Shown: positions 27,840-37,923 of the stretch, one piece after another
Position numbering within the stretch: the stretch's first letter is position 1
Layout: each line of letters starts with the position of its first letter
From: JACKHO01 sp041398745
GTDB taxonomy: Bacteria > Planctomycetota > Planctomycetia > Planctomycetales > Planctomycetaceae
NCBI GenBank assembly: GCA_041398745.1
Contig: JAWKUB010000002.1
Location: 248,001-312,000, forward strand
DNA: 64,000 bases
Direction: 5' to 3'
Notes under the pieces: generated by a model
The model's database searches: none
What the model was told of the DNA's origin: nothing
Seen by the model: the letters and a program-made list of their open reading frames with translations, nothing else
Position numbers and translations under genes: made by a program

Positions 27840-30800
27840 GTGCCTCGTCGCGACGATTTGAAGAAGATTCTTCTCATTGGTTCAGGCCCCATTGTCATTG
27901 GACAAGCCTGTGAATTCGATTATTCAGGAACCCAGGCGTGTAAAGCGTTGCGAGATGAGGGCTATGAGGTTGTCCTCGTAAACTCCAACCCTGCCACCAT
28001 TATGACCGATCCGCGTACCGCCGATCGGACATACATTGAGCCGATTACCTGGCAATACGTGGCCAAAATCCTGGAGAAAGAACGGCCCTGCGCCCTGCTA
28101 CCAACGCTCGGCGGACAAACCGGTCTCAACACGGCCATGGATTTGTACCGTCGCGGGATTCTGGACCAGTTGGGCGTTGAGATGATTGGTGCTCGGGCCG
28201 ATGTCATCGCCAAGGCCGAGGGACGCGACTCGTTCAAGCAGGCCATGCTGAAAATTGGCCTCGAAGTGCCGCGTTCGTTCATTGTGCACAGTGTCCAAGA
28301 TGCACGCGAAGTTCTGCGTCAAATTGGTTTGCCCATCATTATTCGGGCCAGCTACACGCTCGGTGGCGTGGGCGGCGGCATTGCCTATAACAAAGAAGAA
28401 TTCGAAGAAATGGTGCGAAACGGGCTGAAGCTGTCCCCCGTTTCTGAAGTGCTCCTCGACGAGTCGGTACTCGGCTGGAAAGAGTACGAAATGGAAGTGA
28501 TGCGCGACAAAGCAGATAACGTCGTCATCATTTGTGCCATCGAAAACTTCGATCCCATGGGCATTCACACGGGTGACTCCATTACCGTCGCGCCGACGCA
28601 AACGCTGACGGACAAAGAATACCAGATGATGCGCGACGCCTCGATCGCCGTTATGCGCGAAATCGGCGTTGAAACGGGTGGATCGAACGTACAGTTCGCC
28701 ATCGACCCGAACACGGGACGCATGGTCGTCATTGAAATGAATCCTCGCGTAAGTCGTTCCTCGGCGCTGGCGTCCAAGGCCACCGGATTTCCGATTGCGA
28801 AAATCGCAGCCAAGCTGGCCGTGGGTTACACACTCGACGAAATCCCGAACGACATTACCCGCGAAACGATGGCCTGCTTTGAACCGACCATCGACTATGT
28901 TGTGACGAAAATCCCACGCTGGACCTTCGAGAAATTCCCCGACGCGGACCCGACACTCACCGTGCAAATGAAGTCGGTCGGCGAGACCATGGCCATTGGC
29001 CGGACGTTCAAGGAATCATTGCAGAAAGCTCTGCGCGGCCTCGAAACCGGTCACTTTGGCCTAGGTGGTGGCAAGAAGGATTTGTGGGGCACGGAGAAGC
29101 AGCCTGCCATCGAAGACATCCGTCGCAACCTTTCCGTGCCGAATGTCGACCGCATGTTTAATCTGCGATACGCGTTCAAAGCAGGCATGACGGTCGATGA
29201 AGTCTTTCGCCTTACGAACATTGACCCGTGGTTCCTGCGACAGTTGCAGGACGTTGTCAACTGTGAAGAAGAAATCCGGGCTGTCGGACAACTCGAACAC
29301 CTTTCCGATGACCTCATGCGGAAGGCCAAAGAATACGGATTCTCAGACCGTCAGCTTTCGTTCTGGCTCAATTCGACAGAAATCGACATTCGAAATTCCC
29401 GTAAGCAACGAGGCATCCTGCCCACATACAAGCAGGTCGACACATGTGCCGCCGAGTTTGAGGCTTACACGCCGTATTACTACAGCACCTACGAACAACA
29501 GGACGAAACGCCGCCACGCCATCAATTCGCTCCTGACGGACATGGCCTGCTCTCAAAAGACGGATCGGTCGATCCCGCAACGGCCCACCTGCAGGCCAAC
29601 GAAATCAACAGTCGGTCCGATGGTTCGCAGAAGCGCATCATGATTCTGGGCGGTGGTCCGAACCGAATCGGACAGGGAATTGAGTTCGACTACTGCTGCT
29701 GCCATGCCTCCTTCGCCATGAAGGAACTCGGCGTGGAGAGCATTATGGTGAACTCGAATCCTGAAACCGTTTCGACGGACTATGACACGTCAGATATCCT
29801 GTTCTTCGAACCTCTGACGACGGAAGACGTCCTCAATATTTGCGACACCATGAAGCCAGATGGGGTCATTGTCCAGTTCGGAGGACAGACACCACTCAAC
29901 CTCGCCAAGGGCCTGGAAGCGGCTGGTGTACCAATCATCGGCACAAGTCCCAAGATGATTGACGCGGCGGAAGACCGCGAAAAGTTTCAGGAAATCCTGC
30001 ATCGCATTGGGCTGCGACAGCCACCAAACGGCATTGCGGTCGATGTCGAAGGCGCCCGCGCTCAGGCGGCCCGCATTGGCTATCCCATTCTCGTGCGACC
30101 GAGTTATGTCCTCGGTGGACGGGCCATGGAGATTTGCCACGCGGAGGACCAGTTGGTTCGCTACATGACCGAAGCGGTCGATGCGTCACCTGACCACCCT
30201 GTACTCATCGACAAGTTCCTGGAAGATGCCATCGAAGTCGACGTCGATGCCGTTTCGGACGGAGAGACCACACTCGTCGGCGGCGTCATGGAGCACATTG
30301 AAGAAGCGGGCGTACACAGCGGCGACTCTGCTTGTGCACTGCCACCGTACTCGCTGCCGGACAGTGTCATTCAGGAAATCAAGCAGGCGACGTACGCACT
30401 GGCTAATGAACTTTGCGTTCGTGGCCTCATGAATATTCAGTATGCCGTTAAGAAACTTGGCGACGAATACGTCGTTTACATTCTGGAAGTGAATCCCCGG
30501 GCGTCGCGAACATCGCCGTTTGTTTCGAAGGCGACTGGCCTGCCGTTGGCTCGCATGGCAGCGAAAATCATGGCGGGTGTTTCATTGAAAGAGCAGGGAC
30601 TCGACAAGGAAGTCTGGCCGACGCATACATCTGTCAAAGAAAGTGTCTTCCCGTTTTCCCGGTTCTATGGTGTGGACATCATTCTCGGTCCGGAAATGCG
30701 TTCAACAGGCGAAGTCATGGGTATTGCTGATGACTTTGCCGCGGCCTTCGCCAAAGGCCAACAAGCGGCTGGAATCGACATTCCCACTGAGGGCACTGTC

Positions 30801-31193
30801 TTCATCAGCATGGCAGGACAACATAAACATGCCATGATTGAGCCTGCCCGACAACTTCAGGAGTTGGGATTCAAAATCATCTCGACTTCTGGAACAGCAT
30901 CGGTGCTGTCGGAAGCGGGCATCGACGTGGAAGTCGTGAAAAAGGTTCAGGAGGGACGCCCGAACCTGCTGGATTACATGGTGAACGGCGATGTGCATAT
31001 CATCTTCAACACACCAAGTGGTCGTGGCAGCCGGACGGAAGAAGGAAAAATCCGAGCTGCGGCCGTCACTTACGGTGTGCCCTGCGTCACGACGCTGCCC
31101 GGCTGTATCGCCATGGTTCGCGCCCTCCAGTATCAGCACGTGAATCCAGTCCCCGTGGTCAAGGCACTGCAAGACTGGCATCCGGAAAACTAG
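27840..31193 (+). CDS. carB: Carbamoyl phosphate synthase large subunit
   Basis: Makes carbamoyl phosphate from bicarbonate, glutamine-derived ammonia and two ATP, for pyrimidine and arginine synthesis. 1117 residues against about 1070 in E. coli. Two ATP-grasp halves are clear: SGPIVIGQACEFDYSG at the start and GGGPNRIGQGIEFDY near 605, each with its RASYTLGG/RPSYVLGG loop. The C-terminal MGS-like allosteric domain starts near 960. Between the halves (555-597) is a longer polar linker, which accounts for most of the extra length. The start is a GTG. carA is not adjacent. Confidence 0.96.
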   Translation: MPRRDDLKKILLIGSGPIVIGQACEFDYSGTQACKALRDEGYEVVLVNSNPATIMTDPRTADRTYIEPITWQYVAKILEKERPCALLPTLGGQTGLNTAMDLYRRGILDQLGVEMIGARADVIAKAEGRDSFKQAMLKIGLEVPRSFIVHSVQDAREVLRQIGLPIIIRASYTLGGVGGGIAYNKEEFEEMVRNGLKLSPVSEVLLDESVLGWKEYEMEVMRDKADNVVIICAIENFDPMGIHTGDSITVAPTQTLTDKEYQMMRDASIAVMREIGVETGGSNVQFAIDPNTGRMVVIEMNPRVSRSSALASKATGFPIAKIAAKLAVGYTLDEIPNDITRETMACFEPTIDYVVTKIPRWTFEKFPDADPTLTVQMKSVGETMAIGRTFKESLQKALRGLETGHFGLGGGKKDLWGTEKQPAIEDIRRNLSVPNVDRMFNLRYAFKAGMTVDEVFRLTNIDPWFLRQLQDVVNCEEEIRAVGQLEHLSDDLMRKAKEYGFSDRQLSFWLNSTEIDIRNSRKQRGILPTYKQVDTCAAEFEAYTPYYYSTYEQQDETPPRHQFAPDGHGLLSKDGSVDPATAHLQANEINSRSDGSQKRIMILGGGPNRIGQGIEFDYCCCHASFAMKELGVESIMVNSNPETVSTDYDTSDILFFEPLTTEDVLNICDTMKPDGVIVQFGGQTPLNLAKGLEAAGVPIIGTSPKMIDAAEDREKFQEILHRIGLRQPPNGIAVDVEGARAQAARIGYPILVRPSYVLGGRAMEICHAEDQLVRYMTEAVDASPDHPVLIDKFLEDAIEVDVDAVSDGETTLVGGVMEHIEEAGVHSGDSACALPPYSLPDSVIQEIKQATYALANELCVRGLMNIQYAVKKLGDEYVVYILEVNPRASRTSPFVSKATGLPLARMAAKIMAGVSLKEQGLDKEVWPTHTSVKESVFPFSRFYGVDIILGPEMRSTGEVMGIADDFAAAFAKGQQAAGIDIPTEGTVFISMAGQHKHAMIEPARQLQELGFKIISTSGTASVLSEAGIDVEVVKKVQEGRPNLLDYMVNGDVHIIFNTPSGRGSRTEEGKIRAAAVTYGVPCVTTLPGCIAMVRALQYQHVNPVPVVKALQDWHPEN

Positions 31194-31200
31194 GGGACGA

Positions 31201-32091
31201 CTATTCCTCTTTTACAGGCTCTGCTTCGGCAGCCTGCAGGAGAACATCCATCGCGACCCGCATTCCGTCTTTCAGCTGTCCCGACTCGTTTGAGATTTCA
31301 GCCCAGACTTTGACATCGTCGAACGTTTTTATACGAACGTCCACGTAGCCCAATACGCCATCGGCTTCGACGATTCTCGGATCGCCTCCCTGTTGTGGAA
31401 CTGACGCCGTGACGTGCACCTTCATCCCAGTGCGCAGGCGGTACGCATCGGCAATTGCAACCGATCCTTCCACACGTATGACACTGGTGTTGATGACTTC
31501 AACAATTGGCTCGCCCTGCTGTACGCCTTCCCCTTTATGACGCAGCAATTTGGTGACAATGCCACCGAAGTGCGACTTCACCTCGTAAGACTCAAGCTCT
31601 GTTTTCGCCTGGTCGCGCTGCAACTCGAAGTCCCGCTTCTGCTCTTTAGCCTGCACGATTTGTGCATCCGCCGATTCCGCGGCGAGTTTGAGCCTCGCAA
31701 TGTGAGTCTCGGGATAGGCAGGGTCATTTGGGTCAGGCGAAAGCCTGTTCGCTTCCACTGCCGCTCGGTACTCAAGCCAGGCCGACGCAGATGCCTTTTC
31801 AGCAACCAGGATTTCACCTTCGTTCATGGCCCGTTGCTCTGCCACTTTCAACGCAGCCCGAGCCGCATCGCTTTTCAGTCGGACCACCAGGTCATCTGGA
31901 GAAATTCTGTCCCCTTCATCAGGCACATGTTCCAGAATCCCACCGCGCTCCGTTGAGAACGTCGCCAGTTCAGTGAATTTCGTGATGGGTCCTTCCACCA
32001 CGACACGGGCGACTTCGTCTTCTGCCTGGATCGCTCCTAATGCCAGACATGAGACTCCAATCGCAGCAACAAGGGCCGTTGATATTCGCAT
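31201..32091 (-). CDS. Periplasmic adaptor (HlyD/RND-type efflux subunit)
   Basis: A 296-residue membrane-fusion-type adaptor. A signal peptide (MRISTALVAAIGVSCLALGAIQA) precedes a lipoyl half-motif (GGILEHVPDEGDRI), a long helical hairpin (about 85-170, Ala/Glu/Lys-rich), the second lipoyl half (SHFGGIVTKLLRHKGEGVQQGEPI) and a beta-barrel domain. The ATG at 32091 has GGAAAG upstream; an ATG 15 nt earlier is also in frame. No RND pump or outer-membrane channel is adjacent. It is divergent from the GAF-HlyD gene, with 232 bp between, and may work with it. Confidence 0.82.
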   Translation of the reverse strand: MRISTALVAAIGVSCLALGAIQAEDEVARVVVEGPITKFTELATFSTERGGILEHVPDEGDRISPDDLVVRLKSDAARAALKVAEQRAMNEGEILVAEKASASAWLEYRAAVEANRLSPDPNDPAYPETHIARLKLAAESADAQIVQAKEQKRDFELQRDQAKTELESYEVKSHFGGIVTKLLRHKGEGVQQGEPIVEVINTSVIRVEGSVAIADAYRLRTGMKVHVTASVPQQGGDPRIVEADGVLGYVDVRIKTFDDVKVWAEISNESGQLKDGMRVAMDVLLQAAEAEPVKEE

Positions 32092-32323
32092 CTTTCCGAC
32101 TTCCAAACTCCATCAGGGAATTTCGGCAAAACTGTAAATCTGGGCAAAACTCGTTTTTGCCGGTTTCGCTTCCGTTCGTATCACCGTATCCAGTTCGGTC
32201 TATTCAGTTTGCGGACAGTGCATTATTCTGCCCAATCTGACAAGACCGACTTCGGAATTTTATTGAACCCTTCGGGGTAATTCGCAGGGGCTTCAGTCGA
32301 GCACGAAGGCAAGACACAGCGGA

Positions 32324-34324
32324 ATGACTGGTAACCAATGGCACGATCGACTCGACAAACTGCGGTCCGCGTGCGACCGCGCGCTGGATACGGCAACGTC
32401 CATTGGGGCGTTTTCGATAGAAATTCTGCGTCACACCCTGGAAATTGAAGGGCTGACCGCCGGGACAGTTTTCCAGTTCAATTCCCCTGAACCACAAATC
32501 CTGGTCGAAGAAGGGCTCAAAAAGCTGTTTCGCGAAGGGATGTACATTCTCGACATGGACCACACGTCCATGTTGCGTGAATCGATCCAGCAGCAAAAGG
32601 TGGTCGATATCGATCGACGCTGCGTCCCGGAGGTCGGCCTGCTCGAACACAGTGGTGTCATTGCAGCCGTACCGAGCCAGAATGCCCCATTTTACGTCAT
32701 CGAACTGGCCGCTACCCGAAATTTCAGCCGGGAAGAGTTTCAGCATCTTCGCGAAATCGTGCGGCTGCTGGCGACCTACATTCAACAGTTCCTCCAGGAA
32801 GGAACGAAACAGCAGGAAGCGCCGGAAGACACCGGGACCTTCTGGGAACGATTCGACCAATTCGTGCTCAGACTCCAGCGTTCGCTACACCTCAAGGAAA
32901 CCGTCGCAGTTGCCGTGAACGACGGGCGTTCGCTCATCGGATGTGACCGAGTCAGCATTGCCCTTCGTCACGGATCAAGAGCCAAAGTTTACGGCGTCAG
33001 TGGCCAGGAAGATGTGGCCCAACGAGCCAACCTCGTGCAGGCTATGGCTGTACTGACCAACGAAGTCATCCGAGGTGGTCAGCCGGTTGTGTACCGCGGC
33101 ACCATCGATGGACTCGCACCACAGGTCGAGAAGCCACTTGCAGAGTATCTGGCCGAAAGTCGCACTCGAATGGTCATGCTCATTCCGCTCCGCGAGCCGG
33201 AAGAGCTAATCAAAGACGAACCGGAGAACACCGGACGCCGTCAGGAAAAGCCGCGCCGGGTCATTGGTTGCCTGGTCGTGGAGCAGGCCGCAGAAGCTCG
33301 TCCGCGTACCAATGTTGTACAGCGGACCGAACTACTTACCGAGCACATCGAAACGGCCATCCATAACGCTCAGCGTTACGAGTCCATTTTTCTGCTGCCC
33401 CTGTGGCGGTTCATTGGACGCACCATCGGCTGGTTCAAAGGCCGTCGGGTGTGGGCTGCGTTAGCCATCATCGCAGGAATTGCACTTGTCGGTGCGGGGT
33501 TGGCATATATTCCCTGGGAGTACCGCGTCGAGGCCAAGGGCCTCGCCATGCCAGTCGATCAGCATGAAGTTTTTGCTCCGTGGGACGGCGACGTCGTCAC
33601 GGTTTACGTCGAAAGTGGTCAACGAGTCGAATTCGGAGAGAAACTCGTTCTGCTGCAGAGCGATGAGCTCGACGCAGAGAAGGTCCGCATCGTATCAGAA
33701 GTCAACGAACTGAAGAAAACTGTGCTGCAGCGTCAGGCTGAAGCACGCTCCGCCGACAGTCGTCCGGCAGATGAAAGAATCCGCATTGAGTTCGAAGCGA
33801 AGAAGGCGGAAATCGAATTGCAGGGTGCGCTAGATCGCCTGAAGGTCGTCGAAGACCGCATTGCCAACCTGCTGGTTACTGCGCCGGCTCCCGGTGTTGT
33901 GGCAACCTTTCAAGTGAAGCAACTTCTACAAAACCGACCGGTACGACGCGGCGAATTGCTCATGCAGGTCATGGATGACAACGGCGAGTGGCGTCTCGAA
34001 CTCGAAGTTCCGGAATACCGCAAAGGCCATATCGAGCGGGCCATTGCGAATTCGGGTGATGAGAAACTACGCGTGGAATACGTCCTCGCAACCGCCGTGG
34101 AGAAGAGTCACGAGGGTCATGTTACGCTCATTTCCAATCGCTCAAATCAATCGCAGGAAGAAGGGACCATCGTCGAAGTCCATGCCGCGATTAACAAAGA
34201 GGACTTGGGTAACCGCAACATTGGCGCTGACGTTACCGCCAAGATTCACTGCGGGAAAAAGAACCTGTTCTATGTACTGTTCGGCGACGTCGTGGAATTC
34301 GTCCAACGCTACTTCTGGCTGTAG
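32324..34324 (+). CDS. GAF-domain/HlyD membrane fusion protein
   Basis: A 666-residue two-part protein. Residues 1-155 and about 175-350 look like two GAF-type sensory domains (the second with CDRVSIALRHGSRAKVYGVSG and RRVIGCLVVEQA). A single transmembrane helix at about 377-396 leads to an HlyD-type adaptor: lipoyl half (FAPWDGDVVTVYVESGQRVEF), helical hairpin, second lipoyl half (TAPAPGVVATFQVKQ) and a barrel domain. The layout puts the GAF part in the cytoplasm and the adaptor outside. No RND, ABC or peptidase partner is next to it except the divergent adaptor. It could couple a cytoplasmic signal to envelope transport. Confidence 0.82.
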   Translation: MTGNQWHDRLDKLRSACDRALDTATSIGAFSIEILRHTLEIEGLTAGTVFQFNSPEPQILVEEGLKKLFREGMYILDMDHTSMLRESIQQQKVVDIDRRCVPEVGLLEHSGVIAAVPSQNAPFYVIELAATRNFSREEFQHLREIVRLLATYIQQFLQEGTKQQEAPEDTGTFWERFDQFVLRLQRSLHLKETVAVAVNDGRSLIGCDRVSIALRHGSRAKVYGVSGQEDVAQRANLVQAMAVLTNEVIRGGQPVVYRGTIDGLAPQVEKPLAEYLAESRTRMVMLIPLREPEELIKDEPENTGRRQEKPRRVIGCLVVEQAAEARPRTNVVQRTELLTEHIETAIHNAQRYESIFLLPLWRFIGRTIGWFKGRRVWAALAIIAGIALVGAGLAYIPWEYRVEAKGLAMPVDQHEVFAPWDGDVVTVYVESGQRVEFGEKLVLLQSDELDAEKVRIVSEVNELKKTVLQRQAEARSADSRPADERIRIEFEAKKAEIELQGALDRLKVVEDRIANLLVTAPAPGVVATFQVKQLLQNRPVRRGELLMQVMDDNGEWRLELEVPEYRKGHIERAIANSGDEKLRVEYVLATAVEKSHEGHVTLISNRSNQSQEEGTIVEVHAAINKEDLGNRNIGADVTAKIHCGKKNLFYVLFGDVVEFVQRYFWL

Positions 34325-34334
34325 AGCTTCGGGA

Positions 34335-36551
34335 TCACGCCATGCCCCATTCGCGCGAAAGAGCCCGCTGGTAGGCAATAAGTCCTACGAGCACACCAGC
34401 CAACAACATCCCGGCACCGACGCCTGACAGCACGAACAGTGTCGTTTCCCCGTGCACGACACGCAGGCTGTTCACGATTACGAAAATCAGTAAGTTGGCG
34501 TGCAATACAACAATTGCTGGCGCGAAGGACAGTATTTGCGCCAGCAGTCCAAATCGGATTGCAAACAGCAACAATCCACAACACGTCGCCAGGAATAGCC
34601 CACCTGCCACGAACAGTGTGAGACTGAGAGTCGCCAGCCACGATTGACCTGTCGACACACCAAAAACTGCCACGGCGACCACCCCCGCAAGGCACGGCAT
34701 CTGGCATTGCAAATACGCGGACATCAACTCACGGACAAACGCCTCTCGGCCAACCGGATGCGTGACCTCCCAGGACAAACTCTGGATACGTTGCATCCAG
34801 CTTCCGGCAACGACAATCGGAACAGCCGATCCGCCAATCAAGAATAAGGCCGATGTGAGCATGGGATAATTGGTCGAAGCATCGCCCGAGAATAGAGTGT
34901 TTATAATCCATGTTCCCATCACGATTAGTACAACTCCAGCCAAGAAAATCAGTGTGATTTGTCGCAACGGCACGGGTACCGCCTGCCGCCACAGCGCTAC
35001 TCGGCGTATCGAATCTCCGCCGTGCCACGCCAGATTCTTCGGAGCAACATCGAAGATTTTCCATTGCACCGGCTGCGGCTGATAAGTCATCTGCCGCATT
35101 TGCTGTGGCCCCGTGAGAAAATTGATGGGCGACAGCAAAGAGGACTCTGCAAAGACTCGGTACATGACTGCCAACCGGCGACTGGCCCAGACGAGCAATG
35201 TCAGTTCAAGAATGAGGACACCTACAGCCAGCAGTTGCCAGTGCCCGGCGAGATACCACGCCATTTGCGCTGGAATGGCTCCAGATAGAATCTGAATAAG
35301 AGCACCGTTCAGGCTGAACGAAACTCCAAACAGAATGCCCACCATTTGCTGAAATTGAGCATTCTTTCCCTTAAGCATGGCGGTCAACAGTGCCACGGCG
35401 GCTGGGCATACGAGCAAAACGGTCAACAGCGGAATTGCCGACGTCCAAGTAAGAGGAATAGCAGCAAGTGAAACGACCAGACCAGTTGCCAGCACCACAC
35501 CTCCCACGAACAAGTGCGGACCGGCAAATCGCGGCTGCAACTGCGAGTTAGGCAGCAAGAACTGCGACCACAACTGAATCATGACAAGTCCCGAAACGAA
35601 CGCCGTTGCGAACATCGAGGCGTGCAAACACACAAGCTGCCGACGCGGCTGGTGCACGGGCAGTACACGCAAAGGCAACATCTTCTGCTGGAGTTCCGGT
35701 GATAACGTCTCCTGTCCTCTGGTTCCCAGAAACAACCACGTCAGCGCCGGATGCATCTTGAGGCGACTCAGCTCCGACGCCGATGCAGTCGAATTCTCAC
35801 TCGGTGAGACGACCAGCCGATTGCCGCTTCCATTGTTGAACCAGACAGCCCGTCCCGTTTGCGAGGAGTCGATGGTGAGAATCTGCAACTGCGGCAATTC
35901 CATTACCATATCAACCAGTTGAGGCGTCATGACATCGGTGTGAATTTCCAGATGCCTCACCTGCTTAAAACTTTTTAGTTCCAGAACGTGCCCCTTGAGC
36001 GACTCGTGGTCGATGATGAGCGTTCGAATCGGGAATCGCTTTCCAAACTCTTCCAACACGCCTGGGGCCAGCCCACAATTCTGAATTGACAAATAATTCA
36101 GACTCCTTGTCGACAGTACTGCCAATTCGTCAGGGTTGATCACCGGGTAGTTTGCCACCAGTTCTGGTGGCATGTTCGGCGATTCTCTCATCGCATTTGA
36201 ACCAACGGTGCCGAGGTGTAAGGCCTGCAAATTCGGCATGTCGCCAAGCCGAGCAGGTAGACTCGCGTCAGGTCGTCCGTCGTAACGCAACGATCGAAGC
36301 TTGCTCACATCGATATCACGAAATGTCTGTTCCTCGTCAATGTTGATTGAGTTTGCATACACAAACGAATGCAAGGGGCGAGGCTGAATGGCCACACGCC
36401 ATTGTGATGTTCCGACGTTGTACCAGTAAACGGCAATCGCCCAACAGAAGATTGCCATCAACAGGATTGACCACAAGGCCCTGCGGCACCAGTAACTTTT
36501 CGCGACCCAGTAAACCTGTGTCCAGAATTGTGGAATGTTTGTCAGGGTCAT
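34335..36551 (-). CDS. ABC transporter permease with leucine-rich-repeat-like insert
   Basis: A 738-residue membrane protein starting at the ATG at 36551, which overlaps the ABC ATPase stop as ATGA. One helix (about 24-43) is followed by about 270 residues on the far side of the membrane. Within them, residues 82-275 carry LRR-like repeats (LRSLRYDG, LQALHLG, LNYLSIQNCGL, VRHLEIHTD, LQILTIDSS). About eleven hydrophobic helices follow from residue 308 onward. It is presumed to be the permease for the ATPase encoded upstream. The helices do not show the motifs of a named permease family. The LRR match is by eye. Confidence 0.72.
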   Translation of the reverse strand: MTLTNIPQFWTQVYWVAKSYWCRRALWSILLMAIFCWAIAVYWYNVGTSQWRVAIQPRPLHSFVYANSINIDEEQTFRDIDVSKLRSLRYDGRPDASLPARLGDMPNLQALHLGTVGSNAMRESPNMPPELVANYPVINPDELAVLSTRSLNYLSIQNCGLAPGVLEEFGKRFPIRTLIIDHESLKGHVLELKSFKQVRHLEIHTDVMTPQLVDMVMELPQLQILTIDSSQTGRAVWFNNGSGNRLVVSPSENSTASASELSRLKMHPALTWLFLGTRGQETLSPELQQKMLPLRVLPVHQPRRQLVCLHASMFATAFVSGLVMIQLWSQFLLPNSQLQPRFAGPHLFVGGVVLATGLVVSLAAIPLTWTSAIPLLTVLLVCPAAVALLTAMLKGKNAQFQQMVGILFGVSFSLNGALIQILSGAIPAQMAWYLAGHWQLLAVGVLILELTLLVWASRRLAVMYRVFAESSLLSPINFLTGPQQMRQMTYQPQPVQWKIFDVAPKNLAWHGGDSIRRVALWRQAVPVPLRQITLIFLAGVVLIVMGTWIINTLFSGDASTNYPMLTSALFLIGGSAVPIVVAGSWMQRIQSLSWEVTHPVGREAFVRELMSAYLQCQMPCLAGVVAVAVFGVSTGQSWLATLSLTLFVAGGLFLATCCGLLLFAIRFGLLAQILSFAPAIVVLHANLLIFVIVNSLRVVHGETTLFVLSGVGAGMLLAGVLVGLIAYQRALSREWGMA

Positions 36552-37477
36552 GTCAGTGACGCCTCCGGTTCCTCGTGATTTACGCTGGTAACAGCTTCCT
36601 GTCCACAAATCTCGATGAAGATTTCTTCGAGATTCAAATCCTCGACGCGGACATCAGCGTCGTAGCGTTCACTCAACGTTTCGATGTCGACGCGCGTCTG
36701 GTCAATGCTCAACAACCAGTGATTTCCATCCACGACCGACCGAATGGCCTCGGGACAACGCACCTCCTGCGGCGATGAATTACGAAGCGTGAGTCGCACA
36801 CGTTTGATGCGGTCTTTCAGTTCATCCAGTTCCCCGAAGTACTCCACCTGACCATCAACCAGGATGGCCACATGAGAAGCCACGCGTTCGACGTCTGAGG
36901 TAATGTGCGTTGAAAACAGAACCGTGTGCTGTTCGTCCTGAGCAAGATCAATGAGTTCCTGCAGAAACTGACGTCGTGCGACAGGATCGAGACTCGCCAC
37001 AGGTTCGTCGAGAATCAGCAACCGAGGATCATGCCCCATGGCCAGAATGGAAGCGAGCTTTTGACGCTGACCAACGGACAACTCACCAACGGACTTCTTC
37101 GAGTCAATTCCGCCCTGCATCAGCAGTCGCTCGACGCGTTTCGGCTGCCAATGCTCATAAAACGCTCCGGTGTAACTGGCAGTATCACCCACCGTCATCC
37201 ACGGCATGAGAACTACCTCCTGAGGCACATAGCCAAGGTTTTCCTTAGCTGCTGCGGTCAAATCCCAACTCGGTTCGCCCAGCAATTGGGAAACACCTGA
37301 GTCCGTCCTCAACAGGCCGAGGAGACACTTCAGCAGGGTTGTTTTCCCAGATCCATTCGAACCCAGCAGGCCGACGATTTGTCCCTCCTGGATTTCCAGA
37401 TTAACTCCATTCAGTACCGCCGTGTTGCCAAAGCTCTTCCTGAGATTCTCAGTACGTATCACTGCTTTCCCGGACAT
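36548..37477 (-). CDS. ABC transporter ATP-binding protein
   Basis: A 309-residue ABC ATPase. Walker A GSNGSGKTT near 39, Q-loop Q in YVPQEVV, signature LSVGQRQ near 133, Walker B LLILDEP and H-loop STHIT. The domain ends by about 230 and an 80-residue C-terminal extension follows. ATG at 37477 has a strong GGAGGG site 8 nt upstream. It is the middle gene of GntR regulator-ATPase-permease, the arrangement known for YtrA-type operons. Confidence 0.93.
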   Translation of the reverse strand: MSGKAVIRTENLRKSFGNTAVLNGVNLEIQEGQIVGLLGSNGSGKTTLLKCLLGLLRTDSGVSQLLGEPSWDLTAAAKENLGYVPQEVVLMPWMTVGDTASYTGAFYEHWQPKRVERLLMQGGIDSKKSVGELSVGQRQKLASILAMGHDPRLLILDEPVASLDPVARRQFLQELIDLAQDEQHTVLFSTHITSDVERVASHVAILVDGQVEYFGELDELKDRIKRVRLTLRNSSPQEVRCPEAIRSVVDGNHWLLSIDQTRVDIETLSERYDADVRVEDLNLEEIFIEICGQEAVTSVNHEEPEASLT

Positions 37478-37493
37478 CTTTCCCTCCAGAGGA

Positions 37494-37883
37494 TTAATTT
37501 GCCTTCAACAGTTCTTGAAGCAGCTCTTTAATTTGACGATCAGTCAGACCCAGCTGACGACCACGAATCACGGCCTGTTCCAACACGGGCTGGAATTCCG
37601 CGAGTCGACTCGCAACCGACCCTTGCGGCGTCTGTTCCGCAATGAGCATCCCTCGCCCACGTGCCCGCTCCACGACGCCATCAGCCTCCAGCCGTGCGTA
37701 CGCCTTCGACACCGTCATCATGTTGACGCCCAGGGCCGAACCCATTTCACGCACGCTCGGCAGCATGTCTCCCGGATTCACCTGTCCGCTGACAATCAAC
37801 GCCAGCACCTGTTCGATGAGCTGCCGGTAAATCGGCACTCCCGAAGAAGGATGAACAGCGAATCGTGTCGGAGAAATCTGCAT
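37494..37883 (-). CDS. GntR-family repressor, YtrA type
   Basis: A 129-residue regulator from the ATG at 37883 (the frame extends 13 residues upstream into the promoter, which is not accepted). Winged-helix DNA-binding domain at about 12-75: YRQLIEQVLALIVSG, MLPSVREMGSALGVNMMTVSKAYARLE, RGRGMLIAE. Only about 50 residues follow, the short helical tail of the YtrA subfamily with no ligand domain. It most likely represses its own operon from the palindrome at 37900-37923. Ligand unknown. Confidence 0.92.
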   Translation of the reverse strand: MQISPTRFAVHPSSGVPIYRQLIEQVLALIVSGQVNPGDMLPSVREMGSALGVNMMTVSKAYARLEADGVVERARGRGMLIAEQTPQGSVASRLAEFQPVLEQAVIRGRQLGLTDRQIKELLQELLKAN

Positions 37884-37899
37884 GGGCCTACACCGCATT

Positions 37900-37923
37900 A
37901 GTGTATAGCGATAGTAATACACT
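37900..37923 (-). promoter_or_regulatory. Operator palindrome of GntR-ABC operon
   Basis: AGTGTAT (37900-37906) and ATACACT (37917-37923) form a perfect 7-bp inverted repeat spaced by 10 nt, 16 bp upstream of the regulator ATG. Its position covers the predicted -10 box. AGTGTA/TACACT-type palindromes are typical for YtrA-type repressors, so autoregulation is likely. Confidence 0.7.

Noticed and set aside
28098..28967. 289-codon antisense ORF in carB
   Set aside because: Shadow of carB; carB motifs are unambiguous.
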